Positions 41,321-55,022 of a DNA stretch of 64,000 nucleotides are shown here, one piece after another. Where the stretch lies: assembly GCF_947241705.1 (NCBI RefSeq), contig NC_079259.1:1178001-1242000 (forward strand), given 5' to 3'. Source of the DNA: Saccharomyces mikatae IFO 1815 (lineage: Eukaryota > Ascomycota > Saccharomycetes > Saccharomycetales > Saccharomycetaceae). Both the position numbers and the translations under genes were made by a program. The first letter of the stretch is position 1. Every line of letters starts with the position of its first letter. The notes beneath the pieces were generated by a model. That model saw only the letters and a list, made by a program, of their open reading frames with translations, did not search any database and had not been told where the DNA came from.

Positions 41321-42691
41321 ATGTTTAGATACTGTGGGGCAACAAAAACCCTACCCTTAGTATTCTGCATTAACCGATTTACGTTGAGGACGGCATCGTT
41401 TGCTAGGCCGTTTCATTTTAGTTCGCATTGTCAGCACAATGGTAGGACACCTGATGAAAGCAGTAGTAATAAACATGAAATACGAGCACCTGATGATACT
41501 ATTTGGAAAAAAAATGTGGAACCTCAATGGCAGCACTTGAAAAAGAAATTCAATGAGCTGTACTCTAGGTTTAACTTCCACAGAGATCAATTATCTTATC
41601 AAGTCAATAAGGCCAAAAAATCCATCCAAGAGGCGAACAAGAAACTATCTGAGCAAGAAGACGAAATTAACGATTCCCGTTTAAACTATAACAAGGACGA
41701 ATTGACAAGTGGGAAAATTGAAGGATTGCCCTCCGAAAGAGAACAGCATAGAAAAAAATGGTCGAGAAAGTTGGAATTTTATTTTGACTCTTTGCAAGAG
41801 ACTTTGTTCACAGCCACACGTGCTCTAAATGATGTGACTGGTTATTCTAGTATTCAAAAACTCAAATCCAGTATTAGTCTTATGGAAAAAAAACTAGAAG
41901 CTACAAAAAAAGAGCATAAACTGTACAAGGCACAGTACGCAAACGCCATAGACGAACGCGCACAATCTCAACGAGAAGTCAACGAATTATTGCAAAGACA
42001 GAGTGCGTGGTCTTCAAGCGATTTGGAAAGATTTACCCAATTATACAAAAATGACGCGTTGAATGCTAAACAAGAGCAAGAATTGAAAAACAAAGTCAAA
42101 GAAATAGAAGGCAAAGAAGAACAATTAAATGATGACTTGTACAGAGCAATTTTGACCAGATACCATGAAGAACAGATATGGTCGGATAAGATTAGAAGAA
42201 CGTCCACCTGGGGTACATTCATCTTGATGGGTATGAATATATTCTTGTTTATTGTCTTGCAATTACTATTAGAACCTTGGAAAAGGAAAAGACTAGTGGG
42301 ATCCTTTGAAGAAAAAGTCAAAAGTGCTCTCGAGAAATACTCCGAGGAACAGAATATGAAGGTGGATAAACTGTTAGCTGGCAAATTATCCGAAGTAACA
42401 GATCAAGGTAATGAGGAAGATCTCAGCATAAAAGAGCCCTTAGAGCAGAGAACAGTATATGAAACTGATAGGAGGGAGACTGGCAGAGTTGAAATTGCAA
42501 TAGCTGAGACTACTTCAGCTGGAATAAAATCCTTCGGGGATATTTGGGAACGGATAAAGACATTTTTTGTTACTCTAAAAGGCATAAAATTCAGGGAACT
42601 TGATGCTCCATTAGTGGTCAACACGTTAGAATTCTACCTGTACTCGATTTCACTAGTTAGTATGACAATCTTGATATCTGGTGTGATATGA
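41321..42691 (+). CDS. SHE9: She9/Mdm33, mitochondrial inner-membrane morphology protein
   Basis: A 456-residue protein. The N terminus is rich in Arg/Ser/Thr and free of acidic residues for about 45 residues, as in a mitochondrial presequence. Long coiled-coil regions follow (about 70-130 and 180-280). Two membrane spans lie near 300-318 ([20 protein letters not shown]) and at the extreme C terminus. Mdm33 shapes mitochondrial tubules, and its loss gives ring-shaped mitochondria. The ATG at 41321 gives the orthologue length; the frame extends seven codons further only from a GTG. Confidence 0.95.
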   Translation: MFRYCGATKTLPLVFCINRFTLRTASFARPFHFSSHCQHNGRTPDESSSNKHEIRAPDDTIWKKNVEPQWQHLKKKFNELYSRFNFHRDQLSYQVNKAKKSIQEANKKLSEQEDEINDSRLNYNKDELTSGKIEGLPSEREQHRKKWSRKLEFYFDSLQETLFTATRALNDVTGYSSIQKLKSSISLMEKKLEATKKEHKLYKAQYANAIDERAQSQREVNELLQRQSAWSSSDLERFTQLYKNDALNAKQEQELKNKVKEIEGKEEQLNDDLYRAILTRYHEEQIWSDKIRRTSTWGTFILMGMNIFLFIVLQLLLEPWKRKRLVGSFEEKVKSALEKYSEEQNMKVDKLLAGKLSEVTDQGNEEDLSIKEPLEQRTVYETDRRETGRVEIAIAETTSAGIKSFGDIWERIKTFFVTLKGIKFRELDAPLVVNTLEFYLYSISLVSMTILISGVI

Positions 42692-43086
42692 CATTGATGT
42701 TGCGCAAACACTCTCAAAACACACATGCATTTTTTTATCTTTTATCCTTGTACATAACACAATCATAAATATACGATAAATAGTAACATCTTGGCCTCAT
42801 TAACTCTTCTCACTTGACAAGTATAGTCCATTATAATCATGTATCAGTAATAGGCGGTCCTCCTTCGTAGTGCGCGATGTGCCCTTTCTATATTTTTTCT
42901 CAAAGGAAGGTGGCAAAACAGTGAATCTACAATAATTAGGAATGGCCAATATAAAGGTAGACTAAGAATAATCAGATCAACCCTTATAAAGCAAGCAACT
43001 CTCTACCTCTTCTCTTTACATATAAAGTAAACAAGAGGAAATTGAACAAAATACAAATATCTATAAAATAATAAGATCGTAACAAG
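42692..43086. other. intergenic: SHE9 3' end and RPT3 promoter
   Basis: About 395 bp with the PACE element annotated separately. Confidence 0.5.
42909..42917 (+). promoter_or_regulatory. PACE (Rpn4-binding site) of RPT3
   Basis: GGTGGCAAA is the exact proteasome-associated control element, 170 bp upstream of the RPT3 ATG. Rpn4 bound here co-induces proteasome genes. Confidence 0.92.
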
Positions 43087-44373
43087 ATGGAGGAACTAGG
43101 TATTGTGTCACCTGCTGAAAAGACAATCGAAGAAAAATCAACCGTCAAATCATATGCATCGTTGCTGGCTCAACTCAATGGCACAGCTAATAATAACAGT
43201 GCCCTATCTAATGTTAACTCTGATATATATTTCAAATTGAAGAGGTTAGAAAAAGAGTACGAATTACTGACTTTGCAAGAAGATTATATTAAGGACGAAC
43301 AACGCCATTTGAAACGTGAATTAAAAAGGGCACAGGAAGAAGTCAAGAGAATTCAGTCTGTTCCACTAGTTATTGGACAATTTCTAGAACCTATTGATCA
43401 AAACACAGGTATTGTTTCTAGTACTACTGGGATGAGTTATGTTGTTAGAATATTATCAACTTTAGACCGTGAACTATTAAAACCGTCCATGTCCGTGGCG
43501 CTACACCGTCATTCAAATGCTCTAGTTGATATTTTACCTCCTGATTCAGACTCTAGTATATCTGTCATGGGTGAAAACGAAAAACCTGATGTCACTTACG
43601 CGGATGTTGGTGGGTTAGATATGCAAAAGCAAGAAATTAGAGAAGCCGTAGAGCTTCCATTGGTTCAGGCGGACTTATACGAGCAAATCGGTATTGACCC
43701 TCCTAGGGGTGTCCTTTTATATGGCCCACCGGGTACGGGTAAGACGATGCTTGTTAAAGCCGTCGCCAATAGTACAAAAGCTGCATTCATTAGAGTCAAC
43801 GGCTCCGAATTTGTTCATAAATATCTTGGTGAGGGTCCAAGAATGGTTCGCGATGTCTTTAGACTCGCTAGGGAGAACGCCCCATCCATTATATTCATAG
43901 ATGAGGTAGATTCCATTGCCACAAAGCGTTTTGATGCTCAGACGGGTTCCGATCGTGAAGTACAGCGTATTTTGATTGAGTTGTTGACACAGATGGATGG
44001 ATTTGATCAATCCACTAATGTTAAAGTTATTATGGCCACGAACAGAGCGGATACATTGGATCCAGCTTTACTAAGACCAGGCAGATTAGATAGAAAGATT
44101 GAATTTCCCTCGCTTCGTGATAGACGTGAACGTCGTTTGATTTTCGGTACGATCGCCAGTAAGATGTCTCTTGCCCCAGAAGCAGACCTGGATTCGCTCA
44201 TTATTCGTAATGACTCTCTATCGGGTGCTGTTATTGCTGCCATCATGCAGGAAGCTGGTTTGAGAGCAGTAAGGAAAAACAGATACGTCATTTTACAAAG
44301 CGATCTGGAAGAAGCTTATGCCACTCAAGTCAAGACTGATAATACCGTCGATAAGTTCGACTTCTACAAATGA
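43087..44373 (+). CDS. RPT3: Rpt3, 26S proteasome regulatory ATPase
   Basis: A 428-residue AAA ATPase. An N-terminal coiled coil (about 50-90) is followed by the OB domain. Walker A GPPGTGKT is at 213-220 and Walker B IIFIDEVD follows near 268-275. The C terminus KFDFYK is the hydrophobic-Tyr-X type that docks into the 20S core and opens its gate. Rpt3 is one of six ATPases in the 19S base ring that unfold substrates. Length equals S. cerevisiae Rpt3. Confidence 0.98.
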   Translation: MEELGIVSPAEKTIEEKSTVKSYASLLAQLNGTANNNSALSNVNSDIYFKLKRLEKEYELLTLQEDYIKDEQRHLKRELKRAQEEVKRIQSVPLVIGQFLEPIDQNTGIVSSTTGMSYVVRILSTLDRELLKPSMSVALHRHSNALVDILPPDSDSSISVMGENEKPDVTYADVGGLDMQKQEIREAVELPLVQADLYEQIGIDPPRGVLLYGPPGTGKTMLVKAVANSTKAAFIRVNGSEFVHKYLGEGPRMVRDVFRLARENAPSIIFIDEVDSIATKRFDAQTGSDREVQRILIELLTQMDGFDQSTNVKVIMATNRADTLDPALLRPGRLDRKIEFPSLRDRRERRLIFGTIASKMSLAPEADLDSLIIRNDSLSGAVIAAIMQEAGLRAVRKNRYVILQSDLEEAYATQVKTDNTVDKFDFYK

Positions 44374-47545
<3,172 letters not shown>

Positions 47546-47761
47546 GGAAAAGACGAAAATATAATCCAATGTGACATTTTGAAAGAAGGATATTAGTTTA
47601 TACTCTAATATAAAAGTATAAAAAGCAGTTTTCTTTTTTGGTTTTTTTGTTCTTTTTCTGGTGGGTTTTCCTTTGTTTTAAATACATACATGCGTGTGCT
47701 TAACGTTTTCCTATGTGGTTTACTCTCGTATATAGCATAATTTTGTTTAAACCTTTCCGTT

Positions 47762-48293
47762 TCAAGAAGAGTCCTCCGATTTAACAGGGTCCGATACACT
47801 ATTATGGTGCAATCTTGATCTTGACTGTCTAAACAACTCCTCTTGTTGTCGTAGCAGTTCTTCTTCAGAGAGACCAGACTTCTTGAACTTAGAGTCTCTA
47901 GTTTCTTTTACCTTTTGAGATCCTTTGAAGTTTAATAATATCTCCTCTAAAAATGGTATAAACTCATTGTATTCCAGTTCTTCAAGGGCCTTGATCACGT
48001 GCTCGGGCGCTATGGTTTTCTTAGCCTCATTGTCCGCCATTTCGGAAGCCATCGAGGACAATATCATTATAAACTCTATACCGGAGTTGATAATTATTTC
48101 TCTCGCGTCCTTGGTGAACATCAAGTCTTGGTCCAGTATTTCAGATATCATCTTTTGCACGGTCGCTAAAGACATATGGTTTTTCTCCAAGTTAGTAAGA
48201 CTGCATAGTACTTACTTCAAAGTTTGGGTTTTACAATGATACTACAATAAACATACCCTTGGGGAGCGACACATTATCGGAGTCTCCAGCCAT
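47762..48293 (-). CDS. NCB2: Ncb2, NC2-beta transcription regulator, two exons
   Basis: Exon 1 is 48257-48293 (37 nt) and exon 2 is 47762-48165. Spliced, they give 146 residues beginning MAGDSDNVSLPKATVQKMISE, the recalled S. cerevisiae length and start. The histone fold is at about 12-90 and an acidic/basic tail follows. With Bur6 (NC2-alpha) it clamps TBP on promoter DNA, represses TATA promoters and helps some TATA-less ones. A longer frame that starts inside the intron is not the true N terminus. Confidence 0.95.
48166..48256 (-). other. NCB2 intron, 91 nt
   Basis: GTATGT at the 5' end (48256), canonical TACTAAC branch site (48191-48197 on the minus strand), and TTTAG at the 3' end (48166). 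All three signals are standard, unlike the other two introns in the window. Confidence 0.95.
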
Positions 48294-48841
48294 CAATTAA
48301 TCAATAATACAACGGTATCAGTGAATGTCGCTTTGATTCTTCTTGCCAGTCTTAATCTGGTAACTCTACACGATAGAAGACGACAGGGCGAGCAGAGGGC
48401 GAAAAGCGCGGCCGTTTATATAGGAGAGAGCAGCGGGCTGGGCATTCTAAAGAGGTGAAGATATTAACGGCACATATTTCAGTGCGTTTAAGATAAGAAA
48501 CTTGGAAGTAATTAAGCATATCAAATTTTTTAGGCTAGTAGTGGCACAGACAGATTATTGTATATATTGAAGGCAATCTTTTTGTATTGGTTTGCGTTAG
48601 ACATATTATACAGTTCCCCTTATTTATTAATATGTCACGTTTCACGGGGATGAGCTTCTTGACAAGAAAATTTTATCCAATTTTTTTTCTTTTTTCAATA
48701 TCTTTTCGCAGGTGAAGCGATGAGGTGAAAAATTTAGCAAGTATTGTATATACGTATGGAATTATGGATGCCGAAGATTGAGTATATTTTTGCTTAGCAG
48801 GTAGGTAAAAGATAATCAGGTATTATAATTATTTACTATTG
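48294..48841. other. intergenic: divergent NCB2/UTP5 promoter
   Basis: About 550 bp, with the PAC and RRPE elements on the UTP5 side annotated separately, and a GC-rich patch near 48380-48440 on the NCB2 side. Confidence 0.55.
48717..48735 (+). promoter_or_regulatory. PAC and RRPE elements of UTP5
   Basis: GCGATGAG (PAC, 48717-48724) is followed one base later by TGAAAAATTT (RRPE, 48726-48735). This pair is the standard signature of ribosome-biogenesis promoters, bound by Dot6/Tod6 and Stb3 respectively. It is about 110 bp upstream of the UTP5 ATG. Confidence 0.9.
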
Positions 48842-50779
48842 ATGGATTCACCTGTTGTACTTTCCGCTTACGACCCATCAGGTCAATATTTGTGCTACGT
48901 GACCGTAGCTTTGGACAAACAACGTATTGGTGTGCAGCCCACTCAGAGGGCTACTACTTCCGGGGTTGATGCTGTATGGAATGATAATTTTCTGTATTTA
49001 GAAGATTCAAAATTGAAAGTGACATGTTTGAAGTGGGTGACCTTGGCTTCTTCAGACACAGTGGCTATTATATTAGGTATGAATAGCGGTGAGATTTGGT
49101 TATATTCGGTACTGGCCAACGAGGTCACTTACAAATTTACTACAGGCAATTCTTACGAAATTAAAGACTTGGATTTGATGGGCAACGAATTGTGGTGTAT
49201 CGACTCCAGCGACGCATTTTATCAGTTCGATCTTTTAGAATTTAAACTGTTGCAGCATTTCAGGATAAGCGACTGCGTTCAATTGAACAAGCTAACCATT
49301 GTTCCTACAGGAAATTCAATCACAAAGCTTTTGGTGGCATCTCATTCCATTTCTTTGATCGATATCGAAGAAAAGAAGGTTATATCGACGTTTCCAGGTC
49401 ATGTATCTCCAGTATCGACGCTGCAAATTATAACCAATGATTTCTTCGTATCTGGTGCAGAAAATGATAGATTTTTGAACGTATACGATATTCATTCTGG
49501 TATGACCAAATGCGTCCTTGTGGCTGAGTCAGATATCAAAGAGTTGTCCCATTCAGGCCAAGCTGATTCGATCGTAGTAACGACTGAGGATGGTAATTTA
49601 GAAATCTTCGTTGACCCACTGGTATCGAATTCAACAAAGAAAAGAGGTAACAAGTCCAAAAAATGTAGTAAAAAGATTCAAATTGCTAGTAAAGACGGCA
49701 AAAAGATCCCGATTTATAACGCCTTCGTTAATAAAGAAGTTTTGAATGTGTCATGGTTACAAAATGCTACAATGCCTTTCTTCAAGAACTTGCAATGGAG
49801 AGAATTACCCAATGAATATACCGCTGAAATTTCCTTAAGTTGGAATATTAAGAATAGATCCGCCAATCGTGATTTACATGGTACAGACCTTGCTTCAGCT
49901 ACCAATTATGTGGAAGGTAACGCGAGGGTCACTTCTGGAGATAATTTTAAGCATGTTGATGATGCTATAAAGAGCTGGGAAAGAGAATTGACTTCCTTGG
50001 AACAAGAGCAAGCTAAATCCCTGCACCCAAATGAACTATTGACGGAAACTTTTGGTGACAAGCTGGAATCAAGCACTGTCGCAAGACTCAATGGGAAGAA
50101 GAATAATTTAAAGGGTTCCAATCTCAAGACTGCCACCACAACAGGTACAGTAACAGTCATTTTGTCGCAAGCATTACAGTCTAATGATCATTCACTATTG
50201 GAGACAGTGCTCAATAACCGTGATGAAAGAGTCATTAGAGATACCATTTTCCGTCTGAAACCAGCCTTGGCTGTCATCCTCTTGGAAAGGTTGGCGGAGA
50301 GAATTGCAAGACAAACCCATCGTCAAGGCCCATTGAACGTTTGGGTAAAATGGTGCTTGATCATTCATGGTGGCTATTTGGTTTCCATCCCAAATTTGAT
50401 GTCCACTTTATCGTCGTTGCATTCCACTTTGAAAAGGCGCTCCGATTTACTACCAAGATTACTAGCACTGGATGCCAGGTTAGATTGTACCATAAATAAG
50501 TTCAAGAGTTTGAATTATGAAACAAGTGACATCTACCTATCAGAACCAGTTATCGAAGAAGATGAGGAAGAGGTTGAATATAATGAGGAACTCGATGATG
50601 CCGGTCTTATAGAAGATGGCGAAGAGTCTTATGGAAGTGAAGACGAAGGCAGTGATAGTGGTAACGAAGAGGAAGACGAAAAGGAATATACCTCATCTAA
50701 ACAAGACGGTCACTTGGAAGGAGAGCATACCAACCCTGAAGAGGAAGAAGCAGGTTATAGTGATGTTGAAATGGAATAG
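48842..50779 (+). CDS. UTP5: Utp5, t-UTP subcomplex protein of the SSU processome
   Basis: A 645-residue protein. WD40-type repeats fill about 1-330. The Utp12-family C-terminal domain covers about 430-560 (LERLAERIARQTHRQGPLNVW). A strongly acidic tail follows (about 560-645, runs of Glu/Asp). Utp5 is part of the t-UTP/UtpA complex, which binds the nascent 5' ETS and links rDNA transcription with 18S processing. The ATG at 48842 is preceded by an in-frame TTG that I do not use. Confidence 0.96.
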   Translation: MDSPVVLSAYDPSGQYLCYVTVALDKQRIGVQPTQRATTSGVDAVWNDNFLYLEDSKLKVTCLKWVTLASSDTVAIILGMNSGEIWLYSVLANEVTYKFTTGNSYEIKDLDLMGNELWCIDSSDAFYQFDLLEFKLLQHFRISDCVQLNKLTIVPTGNSITKLLVASHSISLIDIEEKKVISTFPGHVSPVSTLQIITNDFFVSGAENDRFLNVYDIHSGMTKCVLVAESDIKELSHSGQADSIVVTTEDGNLEIFVDPLVSNSTKKRGNKSKKCSKKIQIASKDGKKIPIYNAFVNKEVLNVSWLQNATMPFFKNLQWRELPNEYTAEISLSWNIKNRSANRDLHGTDLASATNYVEGNARVTSGDNFKHVDDAIKSWERELTSLEQEQAKSLHPNELLTETFGDKLESSTVARLNGKKNNLKGSNLKTATTTGTVTVILSQALQSNDHSLLETVLNNRDERVIRDTIFRLKPALAVILLERLAERIARQTHRQGPLNVWVKWCLIIHGGYLVSIPNLMSTLSSLHSTLKRRSDLLPRLLALDARLDCTINKFKSLNYETSDIYLSEPVIEEDEEEVEYNEELDDAGLIEDGEESYGSEDEGSDSGNEEEDEKEYTSSKQDGHLEGEHTNPEEEEAGYSDVEME

Positions 50780-51411
50780 ATGATATCATGCATAAAAATG
50801 CATTCACGCATGAAAATACAAAATAATTTCTAAGCACATACATGTTTATATAGAGTTCACCACATAATGTAAAAAAAAACAAAGGATAATTAAGACAGTA
50901 TCCCACGCAAAGAGATATATGTCAAATAACCCCCACATTCATCTCTTCTCTGGCACTGTCTCTCGCATTATTAACGGCAAGGCCATCTAGAAAATATAAC
51001 TGACCATATATACGTCACCACCATTGCTTGGCTAACTTAGAAAAGACAGTACCCATTTCTTCCGAGTCACTTCTATTTGAAAAAATTAATTAAAATTCAA
51101 ACTCAATTAATATCATTCAGCTAGTTTGACTTCTTTCATATTTTTGCATTTTTCGCGTAAACTGTAAAGAAAAAAATTTTTCTCCTTCCACCTGTCCCAA
51201 ATCGGGTAGCGATGAGCTGCAATTGAAATTTCTATTTAAACGTATTTGATAAGCCCAATTTCCGTTACAATTTGTTCTTCTTTCGCAATATTAGTTCGGT
51301 AATCCTTTCTTTAAATTTTTCATGTAGCTGGAGTTACACGATGTAGTCCCTTGTAATCTGTCTTATATTTATATTACTGTTCGTCTCTATTATAACCGTT
51401 CCGTTTCAATA
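50780..51411. other. intergenic: UTP5 3' end and HPT1 promoter
   Basis: About 630 bp. It contains a PAC element and an A6-T5 stretch near 51171-51181 that resembles an RRPE. Long T-rich stretches lead to HPT1. Confidence 0.55.
51209..51218 (+). promoter_or_regulatory. PAC element upstream of HPT1
   Basis: GCGATGAGCT equals the full PAC consensus GCGATGAGMT, about 200 bp upstream of HPT1. With the RRPE-like stretch 30 bp before it, the gene may be co-regulated with ribosome-biogenesis genes. Confidence 0.7.
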
Positions 51412-52074
51412 ATGTCTGCAAATGATAAGCAATATATTTCGTACAATAACGTCCATCAATTATGTCAAGTATCCGCTGAAAGAATTAAGAATTTCAAGCC
51501 GGACTTGATCATCGCCATTGGTGGTGGTGGTTTCATCCCTGCTAGAATTTTACGTACTTTTCTGAAGGAACCTGGTGTACCAACTATTAGAATCTTTGCT
51601 ATTATTTTATCCTTGTACGAAGATTTAAACAGTGTAGGCTCAGAAGTTGAGGAAGTCGGTGTGAAAGTTAGCAGAACACAATGGATCGATTACGAGCAAT
51701 GTAAATTGGATTTAGTTGGTAAGAACGTTCTTATCGTGGACGAAGTCGATGACACCCGTACTACACTTCATTATGCTCTAAGTGAATTGGAGAAGGATGC
51801 TGCTGAACAAGCAAAGGCTAAAGGCATCGATGTTGAGAAATCACCTGAAATGAAAACAAACTTCGGGATTTTTGTTCTACATGACAAGCAGAAGCCAAAG
51901 AAGGCAGACCTACCTGCTGAAATGTTAAATGACAAGAACCGTTATTTTGCAGCCAAGACTGTTCCAGATAAGTGGTATGCATACCCATGGGAATCTACTG
52001 ATATTGTTTTCCATACAAGAATGGCTATTGAACAAGGTAATGACATTTTCATTCCTGAGCAAGAACACAAATAA
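51412..52074 (+). CDS. HPT1: Hpt1, hypoxanthine-guanine phosphoribosyltransferase
   Basis: A 220-residue type I phosphoribosyltransferase. The PRPP-binding signature LIVDEVDDTRTTL lies at about 107-119. The loop LIIAIGGGGFIPAR is near 32-45. It turns hypoxanthine and guanine into IMP and GMP with PRPP in purine salvage. The sequence is nearly identical to the S. cerevisiae protein as recalled. Its neighbour URH1 supplies bases by nucleoside hydrolysis, so the two act in linked salvage steps. Confidence 0.97.
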   Translation: MSANDKQYISYNNVHQLCQVSAERIKNFKPDLIIAIGGGGFIPARILRTFLKEPGVPTIRIFAIILSLYEDLNSVGSEVEEVGVKVSRTQWIDYEQCKLDLVGKNVLIVDEVDDTRTTLHYALSELEKDAAEQAKAKGIDVEKSPEMKTNFGIFVLHDKQKPKKADLPAEMLNDKNRYFAAKTVPDKWYAYPWESTDIVFHTRMAIEQGNDIFIPEQEHK

Positions 52075-52389
52075 TGATAAACGTATCTTTCAACAATTCC
52101 CAACATACAACGGAACATGTACAATAGTCAATCCATATAGCAATGCTCGTATGTATACATATATCTAATTATTATCTTCAAGTTTATTACAATACCCCTC
52201 GCCGGTAACCTTTCGGCCGCGATTGTGTTTTGCTTTTGTTCGCACCCAATCTAATGCGGTGTTTGACACATACATGACATCTACTTGATACCTCATGTCT
52301 TGCAACTTGAAGACAAGACCAATTTCTCTCATTAGCAAAGCTTAGGAAAGGGGTTGCAAGGATCAGCCAACGACACTATTAAAAGGCAG
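52075..52389. other. intergenic: HPT1 3' end and URH1 promoter
   Basis: About 315 bp. A GC-rich patch (about 52198-52222) holds CGGTAACC and CGGCCGCG. I cannot assign a factor. Confidence 0.45.
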
Positions 52390-53412
52390 ATGACTATAAG
52401 TAAAATACCCATATGGTTGGATTGTGATCCTGGTCATGATGATGCTATAGCCATTTTATTAGGCTGCTTTCATCCAGCTTTTAATCTTCTGGGAGTCAGC
52501 ACATGTTTTGGTAATGCACCACCCAAAAATACAGACTATAATGCCCGCTCTCTTTTAACTGCAATGGGCAAAGATCAGGCAATTCCTGTTTATAAAGGTG
52601 CACAGAGGCCTTGGAAAAGAGAACCTCATTATGCTCCTGACATACACGGAATATCCGGCTTAGACGGTACTTTATTACTACCCAAACCAACATTTGAAGC
52701 GAGAACTGATAAAACTTATATTGAGGCCATTGAAGAGGCAATACTAACCAATGTTGGCGAGATATCCTTCGTTTCTACTGGGGCACTTACTTCATTAGCT
52801 ACACTTTTGAAGTATAAACCACATTTAAAAAAATACATCAAATATATTAGTATTATGGGAGGTGGACTTCATGGCCTAGGGAACTGTAATCCAAATCTTT
52901 CTGCTGAATTCAACGTGTGGATTGATCCTGATGCAGCGAATGCTGTATTTCAGGATCCTGATGTGAAGGATAGATGTATATTGGTCCCTCTAAATTTGAC
53001 TCACAAGGCCATAGCTACCTGTGAAGTTCAAAAAACAATATTTAATGAAGACCATGACACTAATTTACGAAAACTGTTCTTCGAACTTTTTCAGTTTTTT
53101 GCCCATGCCTATAAGGATATGCAAGGTTTTGAATCAGGCCCGCCTGTACATGATCCAGTGGCTTTGATGCCACTTTTAGATTTTTATGGGTGGGATCCAT
53201 CCTCTGTAGTTGGATTTCACTATAAGAGGATGGACATATCCTGTATTGACGATTTTCTCAATGAGAATTCAGGGAAAATTATCATTGAAAAAGAGTATCC
53301 AGGTGACGGTAATCTGGGTACTATGGTCGGTTTAAATTTGAACATCCAGTATTTTTGGGATCAGGTTTTTGCAGCATTAAATAAGGCAGACAAAATGTCT
53401 ACGATCGAATAA
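52390..53412 (+). CDS. URH1: Urh1, uridine/nicotinamide riboside nucleosidase
   Basis: A 340-residue nucleoside hydrolase. The calcium-binding DxDxxxDD cluster is D11, D13, D17 and D18 in WLDCDPGHDD. The central loop IMGGGLHGLGNCNPNLSAEFN and the late HDPVAL motif complete the active site. It hydrolyses uridine and also nicotinamide riboside and related nucleosides, and so feeds base salvage and NAD metabolism. The ATG at 52390 gives the orthologue length; the frame above it opens only from TTG. Confidence 0.96.
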   Translation: MTISKIPIWLDCDPGHDDAIAILLGCFHPAFNLLGVSTCFGNAPPKNTDYNARSLLTAMGKDQAIPVYKGAQRPWKREPHYAPDIHGISGLDGTLLLPKPTFEARTDKTYIEAIEEAILTNVGEISFVSTGALTSLATLLKYKPHLKKYIKYISIMGGGLHGLGNCNPNLSAEFNVWIDPDAANAVFQDPDVKDRCILVPLNLTHKAIATCEVQKTIFNEDHDTNLRKLFFELFQFFAHAYKDMQGFESGPPVHDPVALMPLLDFYGWDPSSVVGFHYKRMDISCIDDFLNENSGKIIIEKEYPGDGNLGTMVGLNLNIQYFWDQVFAALNKADKMSTIE

Positions 53413-53552
53413 CTGCATTTCGTTTGTGTTTTGTTGCCTGCTTTTTTAATGAAAATACGTTCCCTTCACTTTTATTGATAATGGAATGGGTACTTCTAAA
53501 AGTTGTGGTGATGTATATAAACATATATCTATATGTATTTCTACATGTTCTT

Positions 53553-55022
53553 TTATTCCGCTACATTTTTTTTGAATTTTAACTTCAAATTAAAAGGGCA
53601 AAGAGGTCCTGCAGGAGTTAATTTTTCTTTCCATTCAGGGTCAAGCTCCCAACGAAACTGCCTCAGCATTTCAGCTAATGTGATCCTCATTTCAGTTAGA
53701 GCTAGTTTCTCTCCCAAACATGCTCTCCGACCTCCATGAAATCCAGTGACAGTACATCTATTCTTGGCAGTTCTCCAGTTTTTTCTTATGGTCTCGATAT
53801 CTGAACCCCACCTTTCTGGTTCAAAATCATATGCCGTGGAACCCCAGTTTTTAGGATCATGTGATGTTCCAAAATTGTTATAACCGACATATACATTCTT
53901 TGGTATAATTATTTCTGCTCCCAATTTGCATGTTCTAGTAGTACATCTATTGATGATCGTGCTTAAGGGAGGATACAATCTGACTGCTTCAAAAAGGAAT
54001 GCATTCAATAATGGTAAATCAGCCAAGACTTTTGGATCAGTAATCCCACTTATTTCCCGCCTGAGTCTCTCCTGCCATTCATTTGAATATTTAGCAAGAA
54101 GGTACAACGAAGTACTGAACAACAACTGCGGGTTCTCATGGCCAGCGACAAGGATAATGACGATATTGTCAGTTAGCTGATTGTAGTCTATTATTTCATT
54201 ATTATGAGCACGGATCAAATCACTGGCAGCAAAAGTCGTTTGTTCAAATTTGTAGTTATTAATCAGTTCATCCTGAACTCTTTTGACGAGAAGCTCTCTG
54301 AAACTAGCCACATCCTTGAAGGCTTTTTTTCTCGAAGGAATTGGAAGTAAATCAAGGAATGGGAATGTTAAAAAGAATGGATGGAAGATTTGCCTCTTAA
54401 TACAAATCAAGTGCTCATGAAATGCATTTTTTTCCTGCTTTAAAGCACCAAAATCAAAACCGAGCGCAACCTGAGAAATGTTATCCAACGCCAACCTCTG
54501 AGATAAAGGGCCCATTTGAATAGAGAACTGTCCTTCTTGAATACTTTTTTCAATCAAATCGCAAAATATTCTGGCATTTTTGAATATAGGAGCGTCATCA
54601 AAATGTTGTAGCCCATTTGTCACTGCATTTCTGTAGTCCCTCCAAACTTTCCCATGAGCACTAATTACGTTGTCTCCTGTATAGGCAGCGAGAGCACTGT
54701 ATGGAATTTTCTTCTGATTACCACTCTTTGCAAAGGTATCCTCATCTTTGAATATTTGTGCCAGGTATTCAGAACGAGAAACGAGAATATTCCAGCGTGA
54801 TCCAAAAAAAAATTTCACAGCGCCATATTTTTCCATTGGCTCTTTAATATAGAGTTCATATAGCTCCGTTTGATCGATAGAAAATAAAATTGGTAAAAAT
54901 ACCACGTAAAAAGGGATGGTGGGTATTTTTTTTGGGAAATTTAGAGGAGGAACAATAATTGTTAAGACAATGTAGGAAAATAAAAGGAAAATAATCAAAC
55001 CTAGAAGCTTAAGTATCTCCAT
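53553..55022 (-). CDS. DIT2: Dit2 (CYP56), N-formyltyrosine oxidase
   Basis: A 489-residue cytochrome P450. The N-terminal membrane anchor is at about 4-28. The oxygen-binding helix motif VAGHENP lies near 300, ExxR is in FEAVRLYPP, and haem ligand C435 is in [10 protein letters not shown]. Dit2 couples two N-formyl-tyrosines into bisformyl dityrosine, the precursor of the outer spore-wall layer. Length equals S. cerevisiae Dit2. It is divergently paired with DIT1, and the two are expressed together in mid-late sporulation. Confidence 0.97.
   Translation of the reverse strand: MEILKLLGLIIFLLFSYIVLTIIVPPLNFPKKIPTIPFYVVFLPILFSIDQTELYELYIKEPMEKYGAVKFFFGSRWNILVSRSEYLAQIFKDEDTFAKSGNQKKIPYSALAAYTGDNVISAHGKVWRDYRNAVTNGLQHFDDAPIFKNARIFCDLIEKSIQEGQFSIQMGPLSQRLALDNISQVALGFDFGALKQEKNAFHEHLICIKRQIFHPFFLTFPFLDLLPIPSRKKAFKDVASFRELLVKRVQDELINNYKFEQTTFAASDLIRAHNNEIIDYNQLTDNIVIILVAGHENPQLLFSTSLYLLAKYSNEWQERLRREISGITDPKVLADLPLLNAFLFEAVRLYPPLSTIINRCTTRTCKLGAEIIIPKNVYVGYNNFGTSHDPKNWGSTAYDFEPERWGSDIETIRKNWRTAKNRCTVTGFHGGRRACLGEKLALTEMRITLAEMLRQFRWELDPEWKEKLTPAGPLCPFNLKLKFKKNVAE

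Noticed and set aside
47925-48239. 104-codon plus-strand frame over NCB2
   Set aside because: It lies antisense to the histone-fold exon of NCB2 and ends in its intron. The equivalent S. cerevisiae frame is regarded as dubious.
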